This document shows, in pieces, positions 21,721 through 36,129 of a stretch of DNA of 64,000 bases (positions are counted from its first letter, which is position 1; the number at the start of each line of letters is the position of its first letter). A program made the position numbers and the translations under genes. The notes beneath the pieces were generated by a model. It had not been told where the DNA came from, did no database searches, and was given only the letters and a program-made list of their open reading frames with translations. Source of the stretch: Nymphaea colorata. Taxonomy: Eukaryota; Streptophyta; Magnoliopsida; Nymphaeales; Nymphaeaceae. The stretch covers positions 1,121,001 to 1,185,000 of the forward strand of contig NC_045142.1 of assembly GCF_008831285.2 (NCBI RefSeq), given 5' to 3'.

Positions 21721-24700
21721 GGTCTGACGATTGTGAACTGTTAGTCATTTGAGAAACAGGTTGTGGCAGTAACCAAACGCTACTTTTGAGCCGAACGGTT
21801 GGCTGCTGTGTTAGAAGACTCCTCCCCACATGTTCCAAACCGCTTTTTAGGACCGCCCATGAACTTCTCTTCATCGATGGTTGAAATTGTTCAGCAAAAA
21901 TGGCGAGCCTTGTCCAAATACGGATATGTCTATATTTAGATCTCGTAGAAATTTCGGTGGCAGAGTCAGAAAGTTCAAGTCTTCCAATTAAAATTGCTTT
22001 CTGCTCAAATTTAAGGCAAAAATTATTATGTCTTTTTAATTATCGAGGGAAGTGATTTTTTTTTTTGGTGATATTGTACACTAGATATAATATCCATCAA
22101 ATCACCACATCTTGCTAAAAGCTAGTAGCGTCTTGGAAAAATATTATATTTATCTTTTGTAGTCCTAATACCATGCTTTTATATTGTAAAATGTATTATT
22201 ATCAATATTTCTTTAATAAAAAAATAGAATATCAATGGATTCATCCATGCGAAGATTTTTCATAGACCAATAATTTTTTAAAAAATCAAAATTTCTCCGA
22301 ATTTAAAACAATAATTATGCCCTCTTGACAATAATAAAACAAAAAAAGGTAAATTTTATTTTGTTCCAACATTTAATGACAACTTAATAACATATAGAGT
22401 AAGAAAATACTTTCTGTATTTTCGGCAAAGGTAAAAAAAATTGACAAAAAATACCATAAGCTTGTATTTATCTATTACTAAAGCTAGTCTTCTCATATGT
22501 AAAAGAATCTCGATAAATTGGTCTTGTGAGGAGTTTTAAATTTAAAAGTGCATCAAAAAAGAAAACTACTATGCTACATCCGATGCTACCATTTAGTCAC
22601 AAATAAAATATTTTTTTTTGTACAAAAAAAAAACAAAATGACATATATGTATATATATATTTATGTGTTTACATAACGATAAATTTAACTTGAGAGAGTC
22701 TATTCTTTATTTTGTCGTGGTAAACGCAAAAGTTAGAATCTAAAAGGATGTTCTCTTAGCTTTAAGAGAGGCAAAAAATTGTAAACTGAAAGGAGGCGAA
22801 CGTAATTCATTGATCCAACTTATTGTAGAACAAAACTTGCAGCTTACATTTTTCAGTTCTTTGGGTTAACAGAATCTTATTTTAGGCCTTTAAATATAGA
22901 AATGTAGGAACGGATTAAGCACCTACTACCATGAAAACTAAGAGGTGCATTGGATATTATGTTCTTTCACCTGCGATGGTAAAAAGACTCAATTACCTTG
23001 ACACAAATTGCAAATGTCAAGTGATTGAGCGAATGTTATTAGGTGATATTCAATACTTCAACCTTGAAACATAAAACTAATTTCAAATTACAAGAAAAAG
23101 GTAGGCTTCAAAGTAGAAATTTTCTTAAACAATTCACAACAAACTTGGTTTTACATCTTAGTAAAGTTTTCATTTATGGGTTTACCTTTTACTCATGATT
23201 TAAAAAACGGCACTACACTTTTAATGCGAGCCATGCTTTCCATGAAAGCTGTCAAATAAGAGACTGAAGTAATTTTCCTTTTATTTGAAAAAATAGAAAA
23301 CATTTTCTTTGCCTTCTCTTTTCACTGTTACTCTCTATTGTGAGCCCACATTCTTATTGTTTTACCAAGCATTTTTAGTTTTTGCTTTTAGGGGAACAAA
23401 ATTTCCTTATTTTAAAGCTTTTACGAAAAATGTAGTGCTTTTAAAAAAAAAATCACAAAAATGATCTCTTTTCTAAAAATAAAAAAAAAAATTCCCTAAC
23501 GTTTACGTCACCATTCTTTGCCACTCCAAGGCTGCACTCGTTAAGTGGCGTCAAGGTGCCTCTCGTGTATCTCCTCGACAACGTTTTTTTTCTTCTACCC
23601 TTTTTTATTGAATGGTGAGTTGGAAGTATTCAAATGAACTAAACATGGAAAAACAAAATTCATTGGTATTCATCTTCCTGTTTAACTTTCTTCACATGGA
23701 CGGACGAAACGTGAACGGACGGCTAACACTTAGCATAGAGTGAAAATTTTCTACCAAGTGTTTAACAATTTCACTTTTGACTAATGGATTCACTTTAAAT
23801 ATTCAAGGTTAAACTAATGAAAATGTGATTTAGAATACCGGGGCAAAAACGAGGTCGTATTTTGAATAATATTTAAAATTTGTACTTTTTCTTTGTTGTT
23901 GCCAAAACTTCAACTGTATTTTCAAATACTTCCCATGAAAACAAGAAAAAAGAAATAAAAGAAAAGAATCTCAATATATGACCATTTGGCTGCTCTTGTG
24001 GACAGAGAGTTTGCACCAAGATATGGGCCTTAAATTGTCTTGTGCACAGCATTCCCCTAGAATGGCTGCCTTACGACATGAACAAAATGTGTAAAGGTCC
24101 GCCGGCTGGGTTTCCTCTGTCCCCATGATTTTTTCTAATTTGATGACCAGGAAACTTTCAGAAGGAACAAGATTTACCATGTTCTTTGGCCGGCTACATT
24201 TGATTTATAGAACCTGTATATAGTAGAGCAGGCCTTTGATAGTCATGGTTCAAATAAGAATGAGGGCCACCCCTTGCGCAAGTCAGAGCCGCGTGCAACC
24301 TGGGGCGGATTTATACTCTGCTCCCAAGAAGGTGCAGGCCTCGGTTTTCTTTCTGACTCGTTCAAAATGAAAAAGTCACTTCTTTGGTCTTCTAACCATG
24401 ACAGGCTCTCACCGCTAGAAACAAAAAATCCTCTGCATTTACCAATAATTTATTTTTTATTTTCAAATCGTTCTATATGTTGAAAATGTTGGCTTACAGC
24501 AGTCCCATACTCCGATTTGGTATGCACAGAATATCGCAGCACCTAATACAGCATCACATTGGCGCAAAGTTATGCTAGTTTCTTTGACGTACAGTGAACG
24601 CAAAGTTATGCCAGGTTTCTTGAGGTTCAATGTTCATGTCTAGACACCGAAGGAGATTACTTGCTGAGGCAATAAGTAAACAATAAAACAATCATATAAA

Positions 24701-24956
24701 GATGCAAAAGAATTGCTATCTTACATAAGCTAAAAATGGAACCGTTTTCAGCTACTATCCAGTAAAAATATACATCTAAAACTGGTTTACCCCATTATAA
24801 GAAATGGAATCAAATCATGATGGCAGAGAAGAAAGCACGCATGCACCTGCTGTACGTCAGCACATGGTGCATATCTGTCTTCATTGCAGAATGAAGGTCT
24901 TCTTCAATTGCCGCCAGTCTGAAAAACCCCAACCTTTCTCCTCAATGGCAGTCCTA
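21721..24956. other. AT-rich intergenic region, no gene seen
   Basis: AT-rich DNA with homopolymer runs and a short TATATATG stretch near 22640-22670. Small open frames at 23971-24180 and 24274-24483 carry no recognisable domain. A degenerate ~26-bp direct repeat of CGCAAAGTTATGC lies at 24560-24625. The right end must contain the rhomboid gene's 3'UTR. Confidence 0.5.
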
Positions 24957-27900
24957 TCAACTACATAGCTGAGAGCAAAGAGATGTTATCTGAGTTTGTG
25001 TCGCATTTGCCAAAGAATAAGAATTCATTCTCCCATTGTTCAAGCACGTCAAGCTCAACTGACTATCTGACTGTAAGGACTGCAAAAAATTTAATGCTCT
25101 GTTCAATACCATGTCACTAGGTCACATAATGAAATAAGATAGCATGTCCAAGGGTTACACCAACTTACCGAGCAAGTAATGTTTTGAGCTTTGCAGCTCC
25201 ATCTGGAAGTAGGCACGCAGCTTAAGTATTGGCACCAGGAACAGTGATCATTTCCATTCACACCACGAAAAAGCATAGCCAAACCGACAGAATACCTGTT
25301 AAATGTAAATAGATATTAGTCCCCTCTTGAGAAGAAAATTGAATAATGTTGAACGAGAATACTAGCAGGAAAAATCCACTAGGAGTTGGCACAAACCAAA
25401 AATTGGATGCCACATCATGGAAGCAGCATATATGCAGAAACGTGGGGCCAACTAACCATTTAGTCAACAAATGAGCAAAATGTAAAAAAACTTGGCAGGA
25501 GCAAACAACCATGTCAGTGCCAAAGCCCACCATGTAAGAGTTACATGGACTTTTCACTCATCAAGGATGCCACATACCCGTAGATGGGTAAATACAAGTA
25601 GTATTGAATCAGATGCTTCGCTACTCCAAAGCCAGCACTATGGCCTTTTAAGACACTTCTTTAGCTGAGATTTCAATTCATCAGATTAAATTTCATATGA
25701 TGATTGAATTTCCAATTTGTATAGAACCATACAAAAAGCAAAGTAATCAGATTATGTGATAAAATACAAGGAAAATACTGCAACCTAAGTTCAGTGAAAG
25801 CATTGCAAAGACACATAGAATAAAAAAGAAGCGTGTTCAGATTGTTAACCTTTCTATGGAGGAAAACTGATCTAATATCGAGTAAAATGAAAATAGAAAG
25901 GACTTTTCACAACATGAGAAGCAATTGTGTTGCTTACCCGATAATTAAGAGGAGAGACGAAACTATCAATAGTATGTATTGATAGGCCTTGTGTTTTGAC
26001 TTGACGGATGGCCTATTATATCCACGAGGTACATGTCTTCGGCTTACCCATCCATATTGAGGCTTAACCAGAAACACAAATCCAAGAAGAAATCCGGAAA
26101 TAAAACCTCCAATATGAGCAAAGTTGTCAACATGAGGAAGGATACCCACTGCTAGATTGATTGCAATGATAAACACGAGAGTCAACAAAGCTGCAAACTG
26201 AAATGCAAACAGTCAAAAGGGGGTCAGATAGCTACCCTAACGTGTAACATGTGCATTGGCAAACACACACATGAATTCAGGGAGTAAAGGATACCTTATT
26301 TGCATAGATTGTCCAATTTGTGATAAGCTCAGAAAGCATAGCTCCTAGTAGACCAAAAAGTGCCCCTGAGGCACCTACGGAAATGCTTGATTGGATGAAG
26401 AGGGCAGACAAAAGGCTCCCACCAAATCCAGCAAAAATATATAAAATGCCAATTTTCACTGTGAAAGATAAAAAGCTTCAGACAAAACCACTGACAAAAG
26501 AGTAGAGACACAAAATGAAACATGCAGTCCCATTTAACTATTTTGAACTTCAAAACAGCATGTTTTTTTTTTCCCGAATATGAAAGTACATCCTTGAACA
26601 TTTAACAGCCAATGCATGATACAAATTTTCCCACTAATGTAACCGCACAAAAAGGACATATCACAAACAACAGTAACATATTATACCAAAAAATTAATCA
26701 CATCTTTAAACCAAAATCATGAGATACAAAGGCCATATCCTAAAATCAGAACAAAGATATGATAAATTCCTCATTCATCAAGTAAATCTCTTCTCCCCTG
26801 TAAGTTACATGTGTAACATTCAAGAGGGAAAACTCAGACTTACTCAATCTTGAAAACGAAGCAACTCTAAACTCTGGAGTCCATTTTTCTTTCTCCATAA
26901 AATTAGTTCTACAAAAATTACATGGAAGGCAACAGCATAAAGCCATAAACCCCAAATTGCCATCACAATCTAAAATCTCAAGTGGATTAAGAAAGCCCAA
27001 AGGTTTTACTTTGAATGCACAAAAAATGATTTCAGCTATGTCACATGTGCGGCAAGCGTGTGTATGCTCACACACACACATAAATATAATACAAAATCTA
27101 TATAAATAAAATACAAAATCGTCCCCAAACAAGACAAAGTTATCAATTAACAAATAACAAAATTACCGACCAAAAGTTACATCCTAAATGGCAAACTGTA
27201 GCATTCTGTCAATATACAGATAAGAAAACTTGTTTACCGATTAACAAAACTTATAAACAACACAGCATATAAAGTTATAAACAGCAAACATATCCAGTAT
27301 TAAACTGCAGAAGTATGTAGTTAAATACTAAAAACAGTTTAATAAATGCAGTAAAACAGTAAAAAGATGAAAATGTTCTAAAAAAACATCATCTTAAAAA
27401 AGAAACTGAAACAAGGAAAAAATATGTACCAAATGTAGTCTGACGGTACCCGACTCGTTGGTTGATGCAAGCTAGGTGTGCATAAAAAAATGGACCTAGT
27501 ACGGGTGACTAGGATTTCAGGATGCTTTTGTCTAGCTATTCATTAAAAGAATATCATACTTCATTATCTCCAGATGAACCAGACCTATTAGTAGAAACAA
27601 TATTAATTTCTAGCTTTTCCGTTTCCCAGAAATCATGCCATTGCCATAGGTAGTCCTAACTTTACATAATACTAGATTATTACATTCAGTTCTTACTGAC
27701 AAATTTACATGTAGGTTACACATACACAACAGGTAATGTAAAAACAAATGATAATAAAATGCAACTGCACCAAAATATCAGATCAATTTCCCTAAAGCTG
27801 ATAATACATAATAAAGATATAAGACATACCAAAACCAAATTCTTGCTCAAGTCGTATTCCAATGAAGAGAAGACTTAGCATATTTGCAAGTATATGGAAA

Positions 27901-30159
27901 ACTCCAGCATGCAACCAAATACAGGTTATGAGACGCCACCCCTGATGTCCCTGCACCACCTTGCTGACCACAAGAGCTCCCATTTTATCGAGACTGCATG
28001 AGAGGCTAACGTTTAGACAGGTAACATCATATTTGCCAAATATAAATGCACATATGTTAAAGCACGAACTGTCAAAGGCAAAGGTCTGCCAGTATTAAGA
28101 ACTAATATCTCAATTTCCTAAACTTTAAAACAATGAATGTGATATATTTTGTTGAGACTGCAGAAGCAGACCAAGCTAAATTTCAGTGTAATATAAACAT
28201 CCATATTTTAAAGTAAAAAACAATCAAAAGACGGACATCAATTAATTCTAAGATTATCATCTCAGCATGCTAACAACTTAAAATGATTGATATGAAAAAT
28301 ATTATTCTCCAATTTATGTACCAATATTAAAATGAGCAGCGAAAAGACCATCAAATTACTCAAAGAACTAGTAGAAATTCAACTCCTTGCGTACTCTATG
28401 AGAAAAGCATATATAAATCACAGAGGGCAAGAGACTCAGCTAAACAAAGCAAACAGCCTAACGGATCTAGACAATTCATCCAATTCCAGGTGCGCCTTTT
28501 TCTCATTCATTACAATAACAATGAAGTACTAGGTGGTAGACAGGCAAGCTAGCCAACTGAGTGATTCGCCTTTGTCCAGGTTTTTCACATATAGTTTTTT
28601 AAATAAACACTGCCAATCTTTAAAACAAAATGATGGACTGAACAAAGAAACTTTACCAAGACAAAATCCAATAAAAAACCAACATTAAGGCCCCATGTAC
28701 ATGATATTTGATACTGCATATGGTGACAAACTGACAATCAAATTGTAAATGTAAATGCTTTCTTGAGAGTGTAGAAAAAATTTATCTGTGATTCTACGTG
28801 ATAAAATTTAACTTATCACATTTTGATATTTGTTCTCCTAAATTTTCTGTAAATGTCACTGTTAAAATATTTTCCACAATTCGCTTTTTGATATGTTCAT
28901 CAAGAGAATGCAAGAAAAATCAAAATGCTGAAACGTCGTGACAAATAAACCACAGGCATTTGCTGCTTTAAACTTTCACACCATAGTAACGAGATAGCAA
29001 CTATAAACATTAGTTGATCAATAGTAAGTAGCCAAAAGATCTATCGACCACACAAGGCCCAACAGGCAACTTACCACAACAACTGGCTCAACTAGAAAAT
29101 AGAGCTGAAATGATCCTAAGCTAAATAATTTGGTCAACAGCCTAATATGCCCTGGACACTAGTGCAAGTTTGTGTGTGTGAAGTATACAATTGAACCTGC
29201 CATAATATCTTAAAAGTGATTTGATAGAAAATGTACATTAAGTCAATCACTTGGCGGATTTCAAATATATTATTTTAAACATCGAAAAATTCATTCCTCA
29301 GAGAACACTTTTGGCAGTAGAAATATCATTATTTTTCATTAAATAACTTGAAGTAAAAAGATATGTTATACTAAATCAGTAGACATAAACATGTTTGCAT
29401 GTGAATCTTTTGTTTAAAATTTTTCTTCACATGAATTTAGGTGGTCTGGTTTGTCCCTGTGTGTGCACATGCTTATGCAGAACGGGATGTGCTAATTGCA
29501 GAGTAGTATCAATTCTAAGCCTTTTATGATAGCAGATAAACCAACCTTGGGGTGGGAGACCTGCTGCTGGTTTACCCTGTTGATAACTATGCATGACTCG
29601 CCAACATTAACTAAATGCATGCGTGTTTGACTGTTTGCACGCACATGCGAGAAAGCACAAGAACACCCCGTGAAAATTTCAAATAGGAAAACTAGGAAAT
29701 TAAAATACTGCGATTTGCAAAATCACAAAATCCACAAGCATTCGCAAGACAAGCAAAGGGGGCACAAATTCATCAAGACAACAATGTTAACAAGAGATAA
29801 AATGGAAAAAGAAGTCAGCAAAATGAAGAACACAATGCAGAGGACAGGAGAGGTATGTACGTCATGGAAGAAGGTCCAAGTAATGGGTTCTCCTTCATTG
29901 GCTGAAACGCGAATCTGCCCAAGAACCCAACAACACAGTTCCCGGTCTTCTTCGGGCAGTTATTAACGTACATGGTGATCACAAAGACGGCGACATTGGC
30001 AAGCACGAACACGGGAATGAGCCAAGGGAACCAACTCCGGGGAGGCTGAGGATCAATAACGGCATACACTCCCGTGTTGCCCTCGACCGGATGAACCACG
30101 TTCCCGCCTCGATGCGGGGTCGCCTTTCCCTCGATATCGAACGGTCCTTCGTTCCCCAT
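24957..30159 (-). CDS. Rhomboid-like intramembrane serine protease (plant RBL family)
   Basis: Six coding exons: 30159-29861, 27993-27830, 26458-26295, 26197-25938, 25295-25169, 24968-24957. They total 1026 nt, giving 341 aa. The polar cytosolic N-terminus is followed by a first membrane span ([20 protein letters not shown]), then a cluster of rhomboid helices. Catalytic features are all visible: the HxxxN motif in HILAN (His133, Asn137), the nucleophile in GASGALFG (Ser185), and the catalytic His in NFAHIGGF (His237). PLLGPSSMT and [13 protein letters not shown] are characteristic of plant secretory-pathway RBLs. The C-terminal tail is Cys-rich ([16 protein letters not shown]), as in that subfamily. 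It should cleave membrane proteins within the Golgi/endomembrane system; the substrate is unknown. The last coding exon is only 12 nt (Leu-Cys-Ser-stop) and is the least certain part. Long introns total about 4.2 kb. Confidence 0.92.
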
Positions 30160-30900
30160 TCACACGACACAAGACCCTCGAATCCCCTCCCCCAAAAAGG
30201 AAAAATCAAATGGACAACCAGTCCGATTGACAAAGAACTAAGATTGCGATCACGAACTGCACAGACTCGCGAACTCCAACGAGGAAATAATTCTGACGAA
30301 GGGAACCATAAACAGAGAGAAAACACCAGCACGAAGGAAAAGAGTCGAACGACAGAAAAGTATCAGCGAAGAAAAACGCAAAAGGAACGCATAAAATTCC
30401 ACTGGAGCAAATGAACCAGGGCAGCGAAATCGATCACAACAAATTGTGATATATTACGAAAGAATCAACACGAAAAAGAAGAAGAATCCCCTGGGAAAAG
30501 AATCAAGACCCGGACATTTCAATCGATTACCAGAAAATAGAAACCAGACCGATGAATCAAGTCCAAGAGCAAAAAAGAACAATAATAATAAGGTTTCAAA
30601 CCAAAATCTGAGCGCGAGACAAAGGGAAAGAGGGAGAGATTTCGAATGAAATAGGAGAAGGCAAATGTAGAAGTTCCAGAGAAGGAAATGGTCGGGAAAG
30701 GGAAGAATCAGGAGTAGGTGGGGAGGGAGGTCGAAGAAGGAGCTGGAGGAAGGGAAGCGTGAAAGCGAAGCGTCTGGGATTCGAAGCAGAGTTCGTCCAC
30801 CAAACTTTCTCTCTCTCTCTCCCCCTCTCTCTTGGCTTCCCCTCTTTGTACTTCTCGCTTCGGAGAGGACGAACCAGGTGGGGCATTTCCGCGTTATTTT
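30160..30900 (-). promoter_or_regulatory. Rhomboid gene 5'UTR/promoter with CT-rich tract
   Basis: A (CT)n tract at about 30802-30834 lies some 650 bases upstream of the start codon. Its GC content exceeds that of the desert to the right. Open frames in this interval (for example 30091-30414 plus and 30596-30886 minus) are low-complexity and unsupported. No TATA box was assigned. Confidence 0.35.
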
Positions 30901-32717
30901 ACCTTCGGGTTATTTTATCGGGGATACGGCGCGGGTGAAAAAGGGGGAGTTTTTTAATCTCTTTTTAACAATTTTTTACCGCGGGTCGGTGAAGGTAAAT
31001 CTTCCGCGTGGTAGTTAAGATGGGCAGTGACGTGGCGTAACGGATCAACCAGCCCCGCCCTTTTTCCAATTTTAAAAATCATTGAATTTGCAGCTTTGAT
31101 CCCAATGGATTCCCTTAATCACAAGTGAGTCCCACATCTTTTTTGAACTTTTACTATTTGGACGTCAAACTTTTGTTGTCTTAGGGGTCAGTTGTTCATG
31201 ACTTTATGCTTTAAACCAGCATGACAGTTATTTAAAATATTTTATTATAGAAAAAAACCATATATTGATTTTTTTTTAATACTGTTGAGTACAAAAACAC
31301 TTCCAATCTGTGTATCTTCTACTTTAACACAAGCGATGGAATCCAAACAAGATTAAAAAAAGTTAAAGTAAATTTTAAAAGAGTTTTCTACTTTTTGGGT
31401 AGGTGTGGAACGCAAGTACTAAAATACGAAAGTTGTAAGTGGAAATATAAAAAATTTATCGGGCTAAGTGCAAGTTGGCCTTTTTCCTGGTCGCAGTCAG
31501 TAGTTAGAAGTGGTTGATCAGACGACCAAAGTAGATCCCATCTGAACCGTCCTATTCAGCGATGGACGGCCAGCAATGTTCATTCGTTCCAGTGTGTAAC
31601 CGCGTCGCGAAACTTAGAACGTGGATCGAGTTGTTGAGATTTAGAAAGCTTCAAAGTTTGTGCATCATGGCTTATACCACATTATTTTATTAAATATTAC
31701 TTTTTAATAATTTAAAAACCCCAAAAGCAGATACATATTTCTAATTAAATTATATGGTGGTAGTGCCGGAGAAGTGGAACTACCCTATTTTTATTTCTTA
31801 TAGTTTATGACCATTCATTTGGAACGTCATGCATGTCACGTTTACCATCCAAACTAATGCATGTCACGTTTACCATCCAAATTAATAGTATATATGAGAA
31901 TAAAAAAAAAACTTGATCGTCACCATTTACTTTTAATTTAAAAAATAATAAATAATTTTTTTCCAATTTTTTTTATTAAAATTAAAGTATAATGAAATAT
32001 TAATTTAGAGTTGGGCAGGAACCGAGCTCTCTCAAATAAACGGCAAAAATAATCTCGGATCATTACAGACGCGAGGTATGCCGCCTTATTGGACCTGAAT
32101 AAAAAAGGTATTATATTTGCTGCAGGATACGATTCCTTGAATGACGTCCGTTTTCGTAAGAAAGCGTGGGTCGGAAATAATTGCAATAGGTCAAACCAGC
32201 AAGTTTTAAATTCTTGACATTTAGATATATAATAAGTACCAGCAAGTGATAAATTCTATACGTTCGGATATATAATAACTATCAGCAAGTAATAAATTGT
32301 ACACTTTTGGATTACAATAGCTACATTGGTTGGCGTGTCATTGTCGTGTGCCTTTACTTCATTTGGAAAAAGTCATATATATATATATATCAACCAGCTA
32401 TATCTATGAATGGATTGTTATTCTTTTATTTTATGTTGTTAAAAACCATCGTAAAAGATAAATTTGTGGTGGCGAATTGTTTGGTCATGATTTTTAACAA
32501 CAAAATACACTTTTTTGCATCGGCTTTTAATGATAAAAAATAAAAAAAATAATCATATGGCTATAGAGGTGATCAACTTATCTTAAGTTTTATATATATA
32601 TATATATAATTTGAAATCCTCCAACATTGAGTTTTATTTAATCAAAGTTGGCAGATGCAATGCACTGAGTAAATGTAATTAAGCACACCACTTGATGAAG
32701 GATGAGGGTGGCGTCTA

Positions 32718-33110
32718 GGGATATCAATATATCTGATCCATTTGATCCAAAAAAATTGGATATAGAAAAAAATTTAATATCCAATTAAGAAGTCAGATTG
32801 GATTTGGATTTAGTAAATGGCATCTGATGGGATTCGGATTCAGGTTTGGATATACATAAATATCTGATCAGATTCGGATCAGATTCATTTTTTGACAAAT
32901 ATCTTGTATGTAATGCTATTAAATTTTAAAATGGGCAAAATCCAGTTCAAAATTTGGATTCAGATTCGGATATAAATATAAAATTTGGATTTAGATTGGA
33001 TTCGGATTGTAAAATCGAATTTTGAATTCAGATGTGACTTTTCTTTATTCAAATTCAAATCGCAATATGTGAATATCCAAAAAAAACGGATATGATTAAG
33101 AATATATCAC
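32718..33110 (+). mobile_element. MITE-like repeat, copy B (3' end truncated)
   Basis: Shares with copy A (35157-35560) the opening GGATATCAATATAT, then TTAAGAAGTCAGATTGGAT, CATCTGATGGGATTCGGAT, GACAAATATC, GGCAAAATCCAGTTCAAA and GAATATCCAAAAAAAACGGA in the same order. It lacks the closing terminal repeat. Rich in GGATTCGGAT-type words; non-coding. Confidence 0.75.
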
Positions 33111-35156
33111 ATTTACTCTTCATCTTTTTTGTATCAATGCCTCTGGCCATTTGAATAGAGTGGCAAATTTTTGTATATATATATATATAAACTAGTTTTG
33201 AGAATACATCAAAATTCTTGTATTTTTTATGACTTTATATTTTTTTATTTATTCTTCTTGATATTGGTCTATTCATAACCGATTTAACTCAATGGTTGAA
33301 TTTGCCATTCACTGAAATGGCAATCCTGCTGATTCGGTTCAAGGACTGGTTTTTAGAACGCTGTTTATTTTTCTCTACTTGCACTTTTTTGAGCTCTTTT
33401 TTCTCACGAAACTATGTACGATGTGTACACGGAAGACCTGTTTCTTGAATTATTCAGTTGAAAGCAGTTGAATTTTTATTCTTATAGTAACTTTAATCCC
33501 CCAAAAAGAGAATGAAAGGTTCTCTAGTCAATCAAGTTAGTTTATCAAGAAATGAAGCTGTTAAAAGGCACTGAATAATCATTTTTTTAAATATGTCAAA
33601 CTTCGCTTTTTCAACCTTTTTCAGCTTGAGAGCATTGCATGATTTTGAAGAGAAGTTATATTGAAAACAAGAGCATTGAGAGGTCAAGCTAAGCTCAGAT
33701 CAATACTAAGATGATGAGTGGCATTATGAGTATTTCATGAATCTTTTTAAATATGAAGATATATTTATATATTATTTGAACAAATATTTCATGAATATTT
33801 ATAATTATGCAGATTCATAAAACACCCACACAGTATTCTTCATGTCAGACGGTTCTTAAAGAGACATTTTTGTTCTAAAAAAAACCTTAGATTGTGCTTG
33901 AATGACACTCTTGTTTCTCGAAATTTTTGATTCTTTTTAATTAGTATTTTAAAACTTAGTTTATATGTATGGATGACAAGACAAAAAAAAAATTTGGAGA
34001 AAAACTTGGAGGAGGAAAACTCTCAAATTATTGATGTTATGACACAATCAAATAGATCGCCATAAACTTAGGAGAAGAGGCGGTTTTCTCTCCTTCCCCT
34101 CCTTCAAAAAATCCTCTAAAAAATGGTAAAAGTTGAATCAGCTGAATCAATATTGCATTTTTAAACACTCAGTTTTTTTTTTTTTTACTTTTTACCATTT
34201 TTTCAAGGATTTCTATTGAGTTTTTTTAATTGTTCTATTGCTCTGATTTTACAGCTTTTCCCAATCTATTATCTCAAAATATAATATCTAACAAGTTCGG
34301 GTTACAAATAATTCCAATTCAATTTGACATAGTTGATTTTGCGAATCTTTGTTGGAAAACTTTGCTTTTGTGCTCCATAATCCTCTCGCCGTTGTTCAAA
34401 CACCCCCATTTGGCCTTTGTCAATTTCTGGCAGTTTTCTACCAGCTACCAGTGGCAGAGCTAAAAAAAAATTTGTGGCTAAGGGGCACCGTAAGTTTAAA
34501 TTTCAAACTTTGAGGAGCACCCATATGTAAAAAACTGAAAAATAATGAAGATTTTATATATAAAATAAAGTAAATATTGTGGACTAGTAACCACTGACCT
34601 TTAATTTTCTATATGGAAAGGAGTTAGTGTGGTAAGGTTGGTTGTAGCTGCCAGATGAGATGGTTAGTTCATAGTGCACGCTAAGGCCCGTTTGTTTCAA
34701 TCCACATTCATCTTATTCTTCAGGGTTCAACTCTGGTCCAACTAAACGGCTTTGAAATCTCAACGACAATGAAATATATCTAACCTCTCGACATCCCCAT
34801 TTTCAAGAGAATCGTGTTTGTTTGACTGGAGAAGAAGAAGAAAAAAAAAAGTATTGTATTAGCATTTTTCCTTTTTTGTAGGGCATAGTGGACAGAGATT
34901 GACAAGGTCAAGATAAAGTTTCCCATAATTGAGTTTATGACGAAGAATAACTAGAAAAAGGAGCCCAAAAAGAAAAGTTTGTTTATAGAAACAGGGCTTC
35001 ATATTAGTTGAGAAGTCGAGCTCACATTGGTCAAATGGTGAAACCAAGTGGGAAGAGCTTCGGTTGAGCAGTTTGCTGGTAAGGAGGTATACCTATGTCA
35101 CAAAGATGGCCACCTGTTAATTGATCTCCTAGATGCTGAATATTGTTGGATGGTAG

Positions 35157-35560
35157 TATGGATGTCAATATATTCGACTTGAATCAGATATCCAAGGATT
35201 CGATAACAAAAAAATCAGGAATGAATATATATATATATATATATATAATTAAGAAATCGGATTGGATTCGGATTTAATAAATGACATCTGATCGGATTCG
35301 AATTTGGATATATATAAATATTCGATCAGATTTGAATCGGATCAGATTCATTTTTAGACAAATATCCTATATCTAATGCTATTGAATATTGAAAATTGGC
35401 AAAATCCGGTTCAAAATTTGGATTTGAATATAAATATAAAAATCAGATTCGGATATGACCTTTTTTTATTTCTAACTCGAATATGAATATGTGAATATCC
35501 AAAAAAACAGATATGATTAAGGATATATCCAATCCGAATCCGATCAGTTGACATTCCTAG
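35157..35560 (+). mobile_element. MITE-like repeat, copy A (both ends present)
   Basis: About 404 bp, non-coding. It opens with TGGATGTCAATATATTCGA and closes with the inverted counterpart CGATCAGTTGACATTCC, giving imperfect terminal inverted repeats (GGAxTGTCAA...GGATAT). An (AT)n tract lies near the left end. A target-site duplication was not certain. The family (copies at 32718 and 47573) looks like a non-autonomous DNA transposon. Confidence 0.7.
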
Positions 35561-36129
35561 ATGGCGATCTATCATAAAGTGTCAATAGGGAGGTGGAATT
35601 TTCTTATGCTCACCTAAAAATTGCTTTAAAATTAAAACTTTAATTTAAAAAATTGTCATGCATATTTATTTATGTCCACCAAAACTGAGAACAATGGCCA
35701 CAAGGTCCAACTTCAACGGAAGGATAAGACAAAACACAAAAGGATGTAAAACATGAACATGATATTTATGGAGAACATGATATTCTCAGGCCATGAGTCT
35801 GGAGAACATGTGATTCAAAAACACAGTGTTACTTTCTTCTTTCCCAATCTACTTAGAACGCATATTGTGAATTCAGAATCAGTTTCACTTCACTGGATTT
35901 AGATTTTGTTTCAGATTGGATCACATATCAGTAGTTCGGATCCTAAATTTATCTCAAACTGGATCCGTGCTAAATCTAGCTCTTCCCGGTACTAAATGAA
36001 TCTCCAACTGGATCACTTGAATATGAAAAGAGAATTTCTCATCCTTGCCAGGTACGTCCCGCATGCAGAAACATTATTGGTGCATGCTGACAAGAGGAAG
36101 TTGATGGCTGTCCTTTGATTCTCATATTA

